Part shown: piece by piece, positions 1-10,170 of the stretch
Numbering within the stretch: the stretch's first letter is position 1
Layout: each line of letters begins with the position of its first letter
Assembly (NCBI GenBank): GCA_044228285.1
Contig: JBGAVD010000004.1
Coordinates: 248,001-312,000, forward strand
Direction: 5' to 3'
Length of the DNA stretch: 64,000 bases
DNA from: JBBATK01 sp044228285
Lineage (GTDB): Bacteria > Bacteroidota > Ignavibacteria > Kapaibacteriales > NICIL-2
Position numbers and translations under genes: made by a program
The notes under the pieces: model-generated
Seen by the model: the letters and a program-made list of their open reading frames with translations, nothing else
What the model was told of the DNA's origin: nothing
Databases searched by the model: none

Positions 1-3000
1 TAGGTAAATCCATTGCCATACGGGCGTCCGGCATACCATTCATTCTGTCCACCACTATCAAGCATCGAGATGCCCACACCGCGCCAATTAGACAGACTGG
101 TGTTACGCAATACAACCCCGGCGGCTAGTGAACCTGATCCAGCGCCCTGAGCTGTGATCATCGCCTGTTGAGTAATTCCATCCAAGTGGAGGATGCTTGT
201 TGGACTCGATGTTCCGATGCCTACAGACCCTTGCACGATCAATCCGTTCGTAGGAGCCGCTAGGTTGTAGCCGATTGAGGTTCCACCACCGATTGTCAGA
301 GGACTGTTTGGTGTGGAACTAATACCGATACCAACATTTGTTCCACCAGCCGCATAGAAATATGGTGTCGCACCGTTGTGGAGATAGATCGTCGAATGGT
401 TTACTTCTAATCCGTAACCAGGTGCACCAGAGGTTCCAATACCAACTTCACCAGTTGAGTTGATTCTCAACCGCTCATTGGCACCATTTGCGCCAGTGAA
501 AAAACGAATGTCCTGCGCAGTCGCATTCGTGGTTGCGAGCACCAGTGGATTCGCGCTAGTAGTTCCTAAATAGCTGCCGGCTGAGCCTGTCCACGCGCTT
601 GATGTTGCATTGCCAGACAATAACCAACCAGCAGTGCTAGAGGAGTAGTTCGTCCATGATCCGTTTTCATAGAATTCAAATTTTCCTGTCGTTGAGTTGT
701 AACGCATCATACCATTGGCCGGTGTGCCTGGTTGCTGTGCCGTCGTGCCGACTGGTATCGTGATGGATGCTGTACCTGGTACAATAGGGTTTGTTGCAAG
801 AGCAAAGGTCGGATTACCTGCAATGCCATCACCGTTTGTCACACTCACTTGGTTAGCGGTTCCAGTCATTGTACGAGCCGTCATCGCCGCCGTACCATTT
901 CCAGAAGGGAAACCAGTCACAGTTGCCACACCTGTGCCACCATTTGCCACTGGTAGAATACCGCTGACATCATTAGCCGAGGTTAAGTCAACAGCTCCGC
1001 TTGAGAGCAAGCCAGATGCGTTATTCTTGACGACACCTGCTGTGCTGAACGGAGTAACAGTTGGAGCAGAGCCAAATGTCTTTGCACCGTTGATGCTTTG
1101 CGCACCCTCAGTCATGACAAAGTTTGCGTTCGCACCAGCTTCAGGTATTGTATAGATTCTGTTTGCGGCTTGGGTTGCTAGGCCAATGGTTGCAGTCTTC
1201 GAAGCAACTTGTCCGTCGTTGACGACAATGCTACCTGCTGAAGAATTTGCACCAAGAGTCAAAGCACCAGCACTTGTTTTCACATCTGTGTTCTCAACCC
1301 ATGAAGTTCCATTCCAACGAAGTGTGGAACTTGTTACAGTACCACTACCCACACCAGCTCCACCTGTAGCATAGTTTGTCCAAGCACCATTTTGATAGAA
1401 CTCGAACTTGCTCGTTGTTGAGTTGTAACGCATCATACCGTTAGCAGGAGTGACTGGCTGCTGCGCGGTTGTACCCGCAGGAACCGTAATTGATGCAGTT
1501 CCTGGTACGATTGGGTCAGTTGCCAAGGCAAAGGTTGGATTGCCCGCAATACCATCACCATTAGTAACACTCACTTGATTTGCAGTACCAGTCATGGTGC
1601 GTGCAGTCATTGCCGCCGTACCATTGCCAGAAGGGAAGCCAGTCATAGTAGCCACACCTGTACCACCATTGGCAACGGGAAGTATGCCACTTACATCATT
1701 AGCCGAGGCTAAGTCAACGGTTCCGCTTGAGAGCAAGCCAGATGCATTGTTCTTGACAACACCAGCTGTGCTGAACGGCGTAACAGTTGGAGCAGAGCCA
1801 AAGGTCTTCGCACCATTCACGGTTTGAGCACCTTCCGTCATGACAAAGTTTGCATTCGCTCCAGCCTCAGGGATTGTATAGACTCTGTTTGCTGCTTGAT
1901 TAGCTAGACCAATGGTTGCGGTCTTTGAGGCAACTTGTCCGTCATTGACGACAATACTACCAGCCGAAGAGTTCGCACCTAAGGTTAGAGCACCAGCACT
2001 TGTTTTTACATCTGTGTTTTCAACCCATGAAGTTCCATTCCAACGAAGTGTGGAACTTGTTACAGTACCACTACCCACACCAGCTCCACCAGTAGCATAA
2101 TTTGTCCAAGCACCATTTTGATAGAACTCGAACTTGCTCGTTGTTGAGTTGTAACGCATCATACCGTTAGTAGGGGTGACTGGCTGTTGTGCCGTCGTAC
2201 CTGCAGGGATTGTGATTGACGCAGTTCCTGGTACGATTGGGTCTGTCGACAGCGCAAAGGTTGGATTGCCCGCAATACCATCACCGTTTGTCACACTCAC
2301 TTGATTTGCGGTTCCAGTCATGGTGCGAGCAGTCATTGCCGCCGTACCATTGCCTGCAGGGAAGCCAGTCACAGTTGCCACACCTGTACCACCATTGGCA
2401 ACGGGAAGTATGCCACTTACATCATTAGCCGAGGCTAAGTCAACAGCTCCACTTGAGAGCAAGCCTGAAGCATTGTTCTTGACCACACCTGCAGTGCTGA
2501 ACGGAGTGACGGTTGGAGCAGAGCCAAAGGTCTTCGCACCATTCACGGTTTGAGCACCTTCCGTCATCACAAAGTTTGCATTAGCTCCAGCCTCAGGTAT
2601 TGTATAGATTCTGTTTGCTGCTTGATTAGCTAGACCAATGGTTGCGGTCTTCGAGGCAACTTGTCCGTCATTGACGACAATGCTACCAGCCGAAGAGTTC
2701 GCGCCTAAGGTTAGAGCACCAGCACTTGTTTTTACATCTGTGTTCTCGACCCACGAAGTACCATCCCAACGCAAAGTCGAGTTTGTAACTGTACCACTAG
2801 CAACACCAGCTCCACCAGTTGAGTAGTTTGTCCATGCGCCATTCTGATAGAACTCGAACTTGCTTGTGGTAGAGTTATAACGCATCATACCATTGGCAGG
2901 AGTGCCTGGCTGTTGTGCGGTTGTACCTGCAGGGATCGTGATCGAAGCATTTCCTGGTACGATTGGGTCGGTCGACAGCGCAAAGGTTGGATTGCCCGCA

Positions 3001-4346
3001 ATACCATCACCATTAGTAACACTCACTTGATTTGCAGTACCAGTCATGGTACGCGCAGTCATGGCAGCAGTACCGTTTCCAGAAGGGAAGCCGGTCATAG
3101 TTGCCACGCCGGTACCGCCATTGGCAACAGGCAGAATGCCACTGACATCATTAGCCGAGGTCAGGTCAACTGTTCCGCTCGAGAGCAAGCCTGAAGCATT
3201 GTTCTTTACCACACCTGCAGTGCTGAACGGAGTGACGGTTGGGGCAGAGCCAAAGGTTTTTGCACCATTCACGGTTTGAGCACCTTCCGTCATCACAAAG
3301 TTTGCATTCGCTCCAGCCTCAGGGATTGTATAGATTCTGTTTGCTGCTTGATTAGCCAGGCCAATGGTTGCGGTCTTTGAGGCAACTTGTCCGTCATTGA
3401 CGACAATGCTACCAGCCGAAGAGTTTGCACCAAGAGTTAACGCACCGGCACTTGTTTTCACATCTGTATTCTCAACCCATGATGTTCCATTCCAGTGAAG
3501 AGTCGAGTTTGTCACCGTTCCATTTGCAACTGTAGCCAGCGATACCCACGAGAGGTTGGAACTCGCGTCACTACTCAGTACTTGCCCGTTCAAAGGTGCG
3601 TTGAGAGGAAGCGTGTAGACGATGTTTGAAGTTTGAGCGCCGGACTTCAACGCACTATAGAAGGTACCCAGAGGGTTTGCAAGCCGCAACTCGGCAGCGA
3701 TGCCTGAGGCTACGCTATCGATGTACAGATTCCCACCACTCAGATGCAATCGTTGGCTCGGACTGCTTGTGCCGATACCAATGTTTCCCGTTGAGAGAAT
3801 GCGAATACGTTCGGTATTGTTTGTCAGTATGCGAAGTGGCTGTGCATCAGTAGTACCCAAGAACATTGTCGAGGGATTTGTTGCGGCATTGCCGCGCAGA
3901 GACCAAGCACTCAGGGAGATCATAGTATCACGATTGATCCAGCTTAGACTTCCACTTGAAATATGGAGAAGGTCGGCATTGTTTCCAGGACTTAAGACGT
4001 TCATCTGGCCGCTTGTGCCATCAACAAATAGTAGTTGAGAAGATGCAAGACCTATCGACGAAGGAAAGATCATTCTATAGGCACTGCTTGTGTTAGATGG
4101 AAGGCTGAGCCAAATGGAGCCTCCATTCTGATTTCCAAGACGGACAGAATCAGCACCGATCCCTTGTGCACGAAGTGGAGTGTTTTGGATTGTGCACCAG
4201 AGAAGCAAGACTACCAGTGAACAGAGTAAAGACCACTTCGGTTTGGTGTTTGAGCCTCTTGCCAAGCGTTCACATACAGAGCTTCCTGCTCCTGCTCGAC
4301 AGGAGTTGGTGATCTGTATTTGAACTTGGTTCAGTATCGTTTTCAT
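1..4346 (-). CDS. Giant modular tail-fibre-like exported protein (3' end outside window)
   Basis: An open minus-strand frame runs from ATG 4346 off the left edge, giving about 1448 visible codons. An in-frame ATG also exists at 4375, directly after an in-frame TGA. The N-terminus has a basic stretch and then a hydrophobic segment (around WSLLCSLVVLLLW) ending near an Ala-Gln, so it resembles a signal sequence with a long n-region. After that come NIGIGTSSPS-type modules, an ANPLGTFYS/GAQTSNIVYTLP module, and four tandem copies of a 242-residue unit that contains LPVANGGTG. Such repeats are typical of trimeric fibre proteins and of tail-fibre-domain proteins in environmental Bacteroidota. The first 150 residues and the GATPYFYAAGG module closely match the downstream-listed paralogue at 4402-10170. 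The C-terminus is not visible, so a peptidase S74 chaperone or a sorting domain cannot be checked. The function is unknown; a surface fibre or adhesin is the best guess. Confidence 0.85.
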   Translation of the reverse strand, partial: MKTILNQVQIQITNSCRAGAGSSVCERLARGSNTKPKWSLLCSLVVLLLWCTIQNTPLRAQGIGADSVRLGNQNGGSIWLSLPSNTSSAYRMIFPSSIGLASSQLLFVDGTSGQMNVLSPGNNADLLHISSGSLSWINRDTMISLSAWSLRGNAATNPSTMFLGTTDAQPLRILTNNTERIRILSTGNIGIGTSSPSQRLHLSGGNLYIDSVASGIAAELRLANPLGTFYSALKSGAQTSNIVYTLPLNAPLNGQVLSSDASSNLSWVSLATVANGTVTNSTLHWNGTSWVENTDVKTSAGALTLGANSSAGSIVVNDGQVASKTATIGLANQAANRIYTIPEAGANANFVMTEGAQTVNGAKTFGSAPTVTPFSTAGVVKNNASGLLSSGTVDLTSANDVSGILPVANGGTGVATMTGFPSGNGTAAMTARTMTGTANQVSVTNGDGIAGNPTFALSTDPIVPGNASITIPAGTTAQQPGTPANGMMRYNSTTSKFEFYQNGAWTNYSTGGAGVASGTVTNSTLRWDGTSWVENTDVKTSAGALTLGANSSAGSIVVNDGQVASKTATIGLANQAANRIYTIPEAGANANFVMTEGAQTVNGAKTFGSAPTVTPFSTAGVVKNNASGLLSSGAVDLASANDVSGILPVANGGTGVATVTGFPAGNGTAAMTARTMTGTANQVSVTNGDGIAGNPTFALSTDPIVPGTASITIPAGTTAQQPVTPTNGMMRYNSTTSKFEFYQNGAWTNYATGGAGVGSGTVTSSTLRWNGTSWVENTDVKTSAGALTLGANSSAGSIVVNDGQVASKTATIGLANQAANRVYTIPEAGANANFVMTEGAQTVNGAKTFGSAPTVTPFSTAGVVKNNASGLLSSGTVDLASANDVSGILPVANGGTGVATMTGFPSGNGTAAMTARTMTGTANQVSVTNGDGIAGNPTFALATDPIVPGTASITVPAGTTAQQPVTPANGMMRYNSTTSKFEFYQNGAWTNYATGGAGVGSGTVTSSTLRWNGTSWVENTDVKTSAGALTLGANSSAGSIVVNDGQVASKTATIGLATQAANRIYTIPEAGANANFVMTEGAQSINGAKTFGSAPTVTPFSTAGVVKNNASGLLSSGAVDLTSANDVSGILPVANGGTGVATVTGFPSGNGTAAMTARTMTGTANQVSVTNGDGIAGNPTFALATNPIVPGTASITIPVGTTAQQPGTPANGMMRYNSTTGKFEFYENGSWTNYSSSTAGWLLSGNATSSAWTGSAGSYLGTTSANPLVLATTNATAQDIRFFTGANGANERLRINSTGEVGIGTSGAPGYGLEVNHSTIYLHNGATPYFYAAGGTNVGIGISSTPNSPLTIGGGTSIGYNLAAPTNGLIVQGSVGIGTSSPTSILHLDGITQQAMITAQGAGSGSLAAGVVLRNTSLSNWRGVGISMLDSGGQNEWYAGRPYGNGFT
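651..1376 (-). repeat. 726-bp coding tandem repeat, copy 1 (distal)
   Basis: One of four head-to-tail copies of a 726-bp (242-codon) unit in the giant fibre gene. The conserved stretch around position 700 recurs near 1427, 2153 and 2879, and that fixed spacing gives the period. This copy is the most diverged at its left edge. Each unit encodes the ANGGTG module and a SKFEFYQNGAW-type module. Confidence 0.85.
1377..2102 (-). repeat. 726-bp coding tandem repeat, copy 2
   Basis: Second copy. The stretch around 1300-1450, which spans the junction of copies 1 and 2, is almost base-for-base identical to 2026-2176. This suggests recent duplication or gene conversion. Confidence 0.88.
2103..2828 (-). 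repeat. 726-bp coding tandem repeat, copy 3
   Basis: Third copy, in the same frame and with the same spacing. Differences from copy 2 are scattered single bases. Confidence 0.88.
2829..3531 (-). repeat. 726-bp coding tandem repeat, copy 4 (partial, N-proximal)
   Basis: Fourth copy. Similarity fades at about 3531, where the sequence changes to the NTSTLHWNGTSW boundary and then the N-terminal NIVYTLP module. It is therefore the incomplete first unit in protein order. Confidence 0.8.
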
Positions 4347-4401
4347 GTGCTCTGAGTCCAATATTTCTTGTTCCATTCAACCATCACAATACGACTTTCT
4401 A

Positions 4402-7400
4402 TTACTGAATTCGAGTCGCTTTGAGATACGACCCTGTTTTTACTCTCGCTTCATTTGCATTCATCGTTGCCTGTGCCCATTGCAAGTTGACTGAACCTGC
4501 AGTGGCTGCTGTTGTCACATAGCCTTTCAGCTTAACCACGTTTGGAGTACCATTACTTAAGGAGGCAACGGAGTGGGTGAGTCCGCTACTCGTGATAACC
4601 GACTCAGCTGTTGCCGTCGTATATGCACTCGTACCGAAGAACACCGTTGCCCCTGCTGGAGCAGTGACAGTGTACTGATACCCACCATTCGTTGCAGAGT
4701 TCGTTGTCACATGGAGTACAAACTCATATTCCCATGTCTGGTTAGCAGGCTGTGAGTAGAGCAGATCGTCATCGGATTGAACTGTATTTGTGTTTGTTAT
4801 TGCTTCATCAACTGTTTTTGCTTTGAACTGGACACCTGCCACGGAGGTACTGAGATCCATCCACGACATGGTACCCGACGTTGTTGAACTCAGCACCTGC
4901 GCATTCGCGCTTGGTGCTGAAGTTGGTAGTGTATAGTTAATGTTTGCAGTCTGAGCTCCTGCTTGGAAGCTGGAAGAGAATGTTCGGGCAGGGTTCATGA
5001 ATTGAAGCTGTGCAGAACTTCCAGCAGAAGCCGTATCAATAAGTATGTTCCCACCACTTAAGCGCGTTGAACCACTTACATGAAGTGTTGCACTTGGTGC
5101 AATGGTGCCAATTCCAACACTACCACTACTTACCAGGAGACCATAGTTCGTGCTTGCACCACTGGCGCTGAACAATGCGCCGACGTTTGTTGATGAAGTA
5201 CCCGTATGACTATTTGAGACTTGAAGACCATATGTGGTTTGCCCCGGGTTCGAGTTTATGCCACTAAGTGCAACATTCAACAGCGTCTGCGTGTTAGAGG
5301 CAGCTGCTGTGGTGTTTGCACTTAGAGTGAGAGCACTTGAGTTCGCCAGAGAATTCCATTGCCAGGTTTGATTGAATGCAGCATTGTTGATGGTGTTTGT
5401 TGCTGTTGCTGCAGTGAGAGAAGAAATTACCTGACTAGAGGACGAATTGCTCCAACTCAGGTTTCCGCTTGCATCAGATTGTAAGAACTGTCCTGCACTA
5501 GGCGCTGCCGTAGGCAGCGTATAGTTAATATTCGTTAGCTGAGCCCCTGCCTGAAAGGTCGTTTGGAACGTTCGCGCAGGGTTCATAAACTGAAGCTGAG
5601 CAGAAGTACCGGAAGCACTTGTATCTAACAGCATGTTGCCTCCGCTCAAGCGTTCAGAGCCGTTCACATGTAAGGTCGTTGTTGGGGTCGTTGTGCCAAG
5701 TCCTGTATAACCAGAAGCAACAACAACACCATAGTTGTTTGTTGCGCCACTGGCATTGAAATAAGCCGCAACATTTGTAGAAGTGCTGCCGCTATGTGTG
5801 TTGTTTGCCTGCAGCGCATAGGTCGTTTGAGAGGCAGTAGAGTTTGCACCGCTCAAGTCTAGTTTTAATAGTGCTTGCGCATTCGACGCAGCCGCAGTTG
5901 AAGTGGAACTAAGGTTGAGAGCTGGACTTCCACCCAGAGAATTCCATTGCCAGGTTTGTTGGAAAGCGGCATTGTTAATGGTGTTTGTTGCTGTAGCTGC
6001 CGAAAGACTCGAGATCGGCACTGTAGTACTAAGACTGGACCAGCTGAGATTTCCACTAGCGTCAGATCGTAAGTACTGCGATGCAGATGGTGCCGTTGTC
6101 GGGAGTACGTAGTTGATAGCTGCTGTTTGTGCTCCTGCCCTGAAGCTGCTAGCAAAAGTGCGTGCAGGGTTCATGAATTGTAACTGCCCAGCTGTACTTG
6201 CCGCTGATGTGTCTATGAGGACATGTCCACCACCTACATGTAGCTTCGTGCTTGGGTTTGGTGCACCAACACCAACATAGCCATTGTCTTTTACAATGAA
6301 CTCTGTACCAGCCATAAGGTTGTGTATGCTGAAATCACCACCCTCAGCTTGCATGTATAAGCCTGACTTCACACCATTGTTCCTGGCCATGATTTCGTTG
6401 TTATCGATAGCGATGTTCAAGCCTGTGCTGATACCACTTGTGATTAGTCCGCTTGCTGCGGTTGCGAGAACGACGTCACTCGAACCGTACACGTGAAGAG
6501 CAGTACTTGGAGCCGAAGTCGCAATACCGACAAGACCGTTGCCCTGAATGCGCATTAACTCAGTGGAAGTGCTTGAAGATGTACCCGCATAGAATGCATG
6601 GCTGCTCGAGGTTGCGTCTACCTGATAACGAAAGACCGATGTGTTTACCCCCAAACCATAGAACTGATGATCATTGTTTGCTGTTTCAAATGCAATCAGT
6701 TTTCTATTCGAGGTAAGAGCGGGCAAGTGGATGTTTGCATGCGGAGCATAAACGCCGCCGATGCCAAGGTTTGCAGTGCCACTTGCTCCTTCAATAGTCA
6801 GTGCATGTTTAGTTCCAACGCTTGAGGACGCGTCTGTGCCTTGGCTCCATACGTAGAAGTCCCATGCATTATCTGTTACCGCGCCTCCGTTGTGACGTGT
6901 TTTGATAGCATGGCTATACTGATAATCACTCACACCTTGCCATCCAGCAATAAACTGGTTGTAGGTGAAGGAACCGCTGCCGTTCCCATTTCTCATAGAA
7001 ACTTGTCCGTCTGTGCCGATGCGTACTTTCTCAGTATTGTTTGTCCGAAATGCCAAAGCCTGGTTATCCGTAGTTCCGAGAAAGGCAGATGTTGGATTTG
7101 TACCGGCATTTCCTTGTGGCGACCAGAAGGTTTGCCAAGTTAGTGCCATTGTGTCTGCGAGGTCTTCCGTCGTGAAGGCAAAGTGATTGTTGCCAAAGGA
7201 ACTAGCAGTAGGGATTACTCCTGGCAAACGATAGACAAGGTTTGTTGATTGAGCTTGCGTTGTGAATGCCGTGTAGCTCTGATTGCCTGTGGTGTAGAAT
7301 GGTTCTGCAATGCGAAGCTCATTAGGTAGTGAGTTGCCGTTGGAGATGAGAAGATTTCCTTGGACATCTACTTTTTCTCCTGGAGTGTTGGTACCGATTC

Positions 7401-10170
7401 CGAGGCGCAAGAGACCATCGTCCCAATAGAGTCTGGCGTCACTGGTGATCTGAGAGGTTGTAGACCAGAACGCGACCTCTCCGGGCTGACCTGTTCCGGT
7501 AACGCCACTAGCACCGCCACCACCTGTAGGGTTAACCCACGACAAGCTTACGTTGTAGCCAGCTCCAGAGCTACCTGTAATCGTTGTTGCTTCAAGTACC
7601 TGATTAGCCGACGGTACCGTTTGAGGCAACGTGTAGGTCATATCATAAGACTGTACGGTGCTTTTCAGTGCGCTGTAGTTTGACCCACTGCCATTAGGCT
7701 CTTGAATACGGAGCTCGTATGATGCATTATTGAGGTTGCCCAATAACAGATAGTTTGAAACATTCTGCGTTTGGATTGCCGAGGAAGAGAGAATGCTGTT
7801 GCTGTTAACATAGTGCAATCCTGTAGTTGGACTTGAGGTGCCGATTCCAACATTTCCGCTACTTGAGATCTGCATGCGTTCGGTATTGCTCGTTCCGAGT
7901 AACAGCGCTGCTGACTCTCGATTGAAAAGTATCGCAGAGAGGTCTGTTTGCAAACCCACAGCAAAACCGTCAGATGCGCTGACTCCCGAGCTACCGTTGT
8001 TTGTTAAACTGATGATCGAGCTAGCACCAGTCCCACCGTCGATATGTAATCGCGACACGGGGCTTACTCCACCGATACTAACGTTAGAAGCACCTGTGAT
8101 GCGCATGAGCTCGTTCGACGTAGACGAAGAAGCCCCGGAGTAGAAGATGTGGTTCGCGCTCGATGAAGAAACTTGATAACGAAGAATTGATGAATTGATA
8201 CCAAAGCCATAAAACTCATGGTCGTTGTTGGTCGACTCATAAAGAGTGATTTTTCGATTTGCAACAGTGTTTGCGAACTGTAGCGGAGCATTTGGACTAA
8301 CTGTTCCAATACCTACGTTCCCATTACGAAAAGCTGCGAGATTGTCGCTTACAACGAGATTCGGACTACCTCCTGTTCCAATCTGGAATTCAGGTATTGC
8401 AGTGAATCCGAAGCCAGTCCTGTTTTCGTAACGGATGTTCCGTTGGTTTGCCAAGCCTTTAAAGACAAAATCCACAAGATCAACCGAACCAGCCTGTTCG
8501 AACATTGCACCGTTTACACCCGAGCGATTTTGCAAATGCAAACGAGTAGTGCCGTACGTGTCGCCGGTTTGTTCTATGGTGAGGTTACCGCCGCTGCCTG
8601 TGATTTTCGCTGAAGCCGAGCTCAGGTCTATGTTCCCGGTAGTTGACAATGACTGTGACGGTGTGTTTGTACCAATTCCTAAGCGTGAGTTCGTGTTATC
8701 CCAGTAGAGGTTTGTGTTGGAGCTCAGCGTGTTTGTACCGCTCCAAAAAGCCACTCGAGTTGCGACGCCACCTGCTGTGGTAACGAGGCTATTGCCTGCA
8801 CCAAGGTCGGTCCACGACATCAACCCTGCGTTCGTTGTCTGCAACACTCCGTTGTTCGTGGGCAGTGCTGTGGGTAGAGTATAGTTAATGGTAGCGCTCT
8901 GCGCGCCAGCAGCGAAGGTGCTCTGGAAGGTGCGCGCCGGATTCATGAATTGAAGCTTACCTGCGGTTGAAGCTGCACTAGTATCAATCAAGATATTGCC
9001 ACCTGAGACTCGAGCAGATCCGTTCACGTGTAGTGTAGTACTTGGCGAGGAAGTTCCAATTCCAACGTTCCCTTGAACGATCATGCCATTACTAGGTGCA
9101 GCTAGGTTGTAACCTATAGTGGCATTCCCACCAACTGACAAAGTACTTGCTGGTGACGAACTTTGACCGATACCAACATTGCCACCACCCGCTGCATAGA
9201 AATATGGTGTTGCACCACTATGCATGTAGATAGTTGCTCCGTTCACCTCGAGGTTATAGCCGGGAGCGCCACTAGTACCTATGCCTACATTGCCCGTGGA
9301 GCTTATGCGCATACGCTCTGTTGCTCCATTGCTTCCTGTATAGAACTTTATGTCTTGTGCCGTAGCATTCGTTGTAGCAATAGATAAAGCTTGAGCAGAA
9401 GTGGTTCCGAGAAAACTCCCGCTACTTCCGTTCCATGCTGTCGCAGTAGCATTCCCGCTAAGACTCCATCCTGTCGACCCAGTAAGTGCAGTACTCCAAC
9501 TGAGAACACCGCTGGCATCGCTTGAAAGAACTTGTCCGGAACTTGGTGCTGCAGTTGGCCATGTGTAACTCAGGTTTGCCGTCTGCGCCCCAGATTTAAA
9601 CGAGCTGAAGAATGTTCCAGCAGGGTTCGCCATCCGTAGCTCTGCGGCGCTTCCAGAGGAAACAGTATCGAGAAAGAGGTGACCTGTGCTAAGGTGAAGC
9701 AACTGTGTTGGAGTGCTTGTGCCAATACCAATGTTCCCACCAGACAGAATGCGCAAGCGCTCTATACCATTCGTTGCGAAGCGCAGGGGTTGCGCATCCG
9801 TCGTTCCAATAAAGTTCAGGTTTGGGTTAGTTCCAGCATTTCCACGCAGAGCCCAGCCACTCGCTGCAAACAGTGTATCCGGGCTAAGCCAGTTCAAGCT
9901 TCCGGACGAAATTCGGAGCAACTCGCCATTGTTTCCTGGATTCAAGGCGCTTATCTGACCACTTGTTCCGTTGACATAGAGAATTTGGGAGTTCGACACG
10001 CCCAATGAGCTGGGTAAAAGCAGTCGGTAGTTTGTTGTGCTCGAGGAGGGCATAGCAATCCAAACTGACCCACCTGAACTTGCGCCGAAGCGCAGAGAAT
10101 CGACGCCTGAGCCTTGTGCGAAGCACAAGGCAGGAACGAAGAACAATATGAACAACTTGATTTTTTTCAT
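4402..10170 (-). CDS. Giant modular tail-fibre-like exported protein (1922 aa)
   Basis: The open frame extends up to 10410, but the start at 10170 is chosen because it gives a classic signal peptide (MKKIKLFILFFVPALCFAQ). The 80 upstream residues are Arg-rich and look non-coding. The mature protein consists of repeated modules: many GNVGIGTSSPSTTLHV-like units, and five or more copies of a module with LQFMNPARTF, a GAQ core and an INYTLPT turn, each followed by SGxLSW. Two longer modules carry TATNTINNAAF and QTWQWNSL. The C-terminal 150 residues (after SWMDLSTSVAGVQ) form a different, Thr/Asn-rich beta domain with no T9SS-like ending. It is a paralogue of the gene at 1-4346, which starts 26-55 bp beyond this stop, so the two may be co-transcribed. 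No catalytic motif is seen. A surface fibre role is inferred. Confidence 0.85.
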   Translation of the reverse strand: MKKIKLFILFFVPALCFAQGSGVDSLRFGASSGGSVWIAMPSSSTTNYRLLLPSSLGVSNSQILYVNGTSGQISALNPGNNGELLRISSGSLNWLSPDTLFAASGWALRGNAGTNPNLNFIGTTDAQPLRFATNGIERLRILSGGNIGIGTSTPTQLLHLSTGHLFLDTVSSGSAAELRMANPAGTFFSSFKSGAQTANLSYTWPTAAPSSGQVLSSDASGVLSWSTALTGSTGWSLSGNATATAWNGSSGSFLGTTSAQALSIATTNATAQDIKFYTGSNGATERMRISSTGNVGIGTSGAPGYNLEVNGATIYMHSGATPYFYAAGGGNVGIGQSSSPASTLSVGGNATIGYNLAAPSNGMIVQGNVGIGTSSPSTTLHVNGSARVSGGNILIDTSAASTAGKLQFMNPARTFQSTFAAGAQSATINYTLPTALPTNNGVLQTTNAGLMSWTDLGAGNSLVTTAGGVATRVAFWSGTNTLSSNTNLYWDNTNSRLGIGTNTPSQSLSTTGNIDLSSASAKITGSGGNLTIEQTGDTYGTTRLHLQNRSGVNGAMFEQAGSVDLVDFVFKGLANQRNIRYENRTGFGFTAIPEFQIGTGGSPNLVVSDNLAAFRNGNVGIGTVSPNAPLQFANTVANRKITLYESTNNDHEFYGFGINSSILRYQVSSSSANHIFYSGASSSTSNELMRITGASNVSIGGVSPVSRLHIDGGTGASSIISLTNNGSSGVSASDGFAVGLQTDLSAILFNRESAALLLGTSNTERMQISSSGNVGIGTSSPTTGLHYVNSNSILSSSAIQTQNVSNYLLLGNLNNASYELRIQEPNGSGSNYSALKSTVQSYDMTYTLPQTVPSANQVLEATTITGSSGAGYNVSLSWVNPTGGGGASGVTGTGQPGEVAFWSTTSQITSDARLYWDDGLLRLGIGTNTPGEKVDVQGNLLISNGNSLPNELRIAEPFYTTGNQSYTAFTTQAQSTNLVYRLPGVIPTASSFGNNHFAFTTEDLADTMALTWQTFWSPQGNAGTNPTSAFLGTTDNQALAFRTNNTEKVRIGTDGQVSMRNGNGSGSFTYNQFIAGWQGVSDYQYSHAIKTRHNGGAVTDNAWDFYVWSQGTDASSSVGTKHALTIEGASGTANLGIGGVYAPHANIHLPALTSNRKLIAFETANNDHQFYGLGVNTSVFRYQVDATSSSHAFYAGTSSSTSTELMRIQGNGLVGIATSAPSTALHVYGSSDVVLATAASGLITSGISTGLNIAIDNNEIMARNNGVKSGLYMQAEGGDFSIHNLMAGTEFIVKDNGYVGVGAPNPSTKLHVGGGHVLIDTSAASTAGQLQFMNPARTFASSFRAGAQTAAINYVLPTTAPSASQYLRSDASGNLSWSSLSTTVPISSLSAATATNTINNAAFQQTWQWNSLGGSPALNLSSTSTAAASNAQALLKLDLSGANSTASQTTYALQANNTHSGSTSTNVAAYFNASGATNNYGVVVASGYTGLGTTTPTTTLHVNGSERLSGGNMLLDTSASGTSAQLQFMNPARTFQTTFQAGAQLTNINYTLPTAAPSAGQFLQSDASGNLSWSNSSSSQVISSLTAATATNTINNAAFNQTWQWNSLANSSALTLSANTTAAASNTQTLLNVALSGINSNPGQTTYGLQVSNSHTGTSSTNVGALFSASGASTNYGLLVSSGSVGIGTIAPSATLHVSGSTRLSGGNILIDTASAGSSAQLQFMNPARTFSSSFQAGAQTANINYTLPTSAPSANAQVLSSTTSGTMSWMDLSTSVAGVQFKAKTVDEAITNTNTVQSDDDLLYSQPANQTWEYEFVLHVTTNSATNGGYQYTVTAPAGATVFFGTSAYTTATAESVITSSGLTHSVASLSNGTPNVVKLKGYVTTAATAGSVNLQWAQATMNANEARVKTGSYLKATRIQ

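Noticed and set aside
715..3279. Plus-strand open frames of 60-146 codons repeating every 726 bp
   Set aside because: They are mirror frames of the minus-strand repeat gene. They have no start context and repeat only because the true gene repeats.
1..4400. CRISPR-like array
   Set aside because: The repeats are 726 bp long, contiguous and coding, without spacers.
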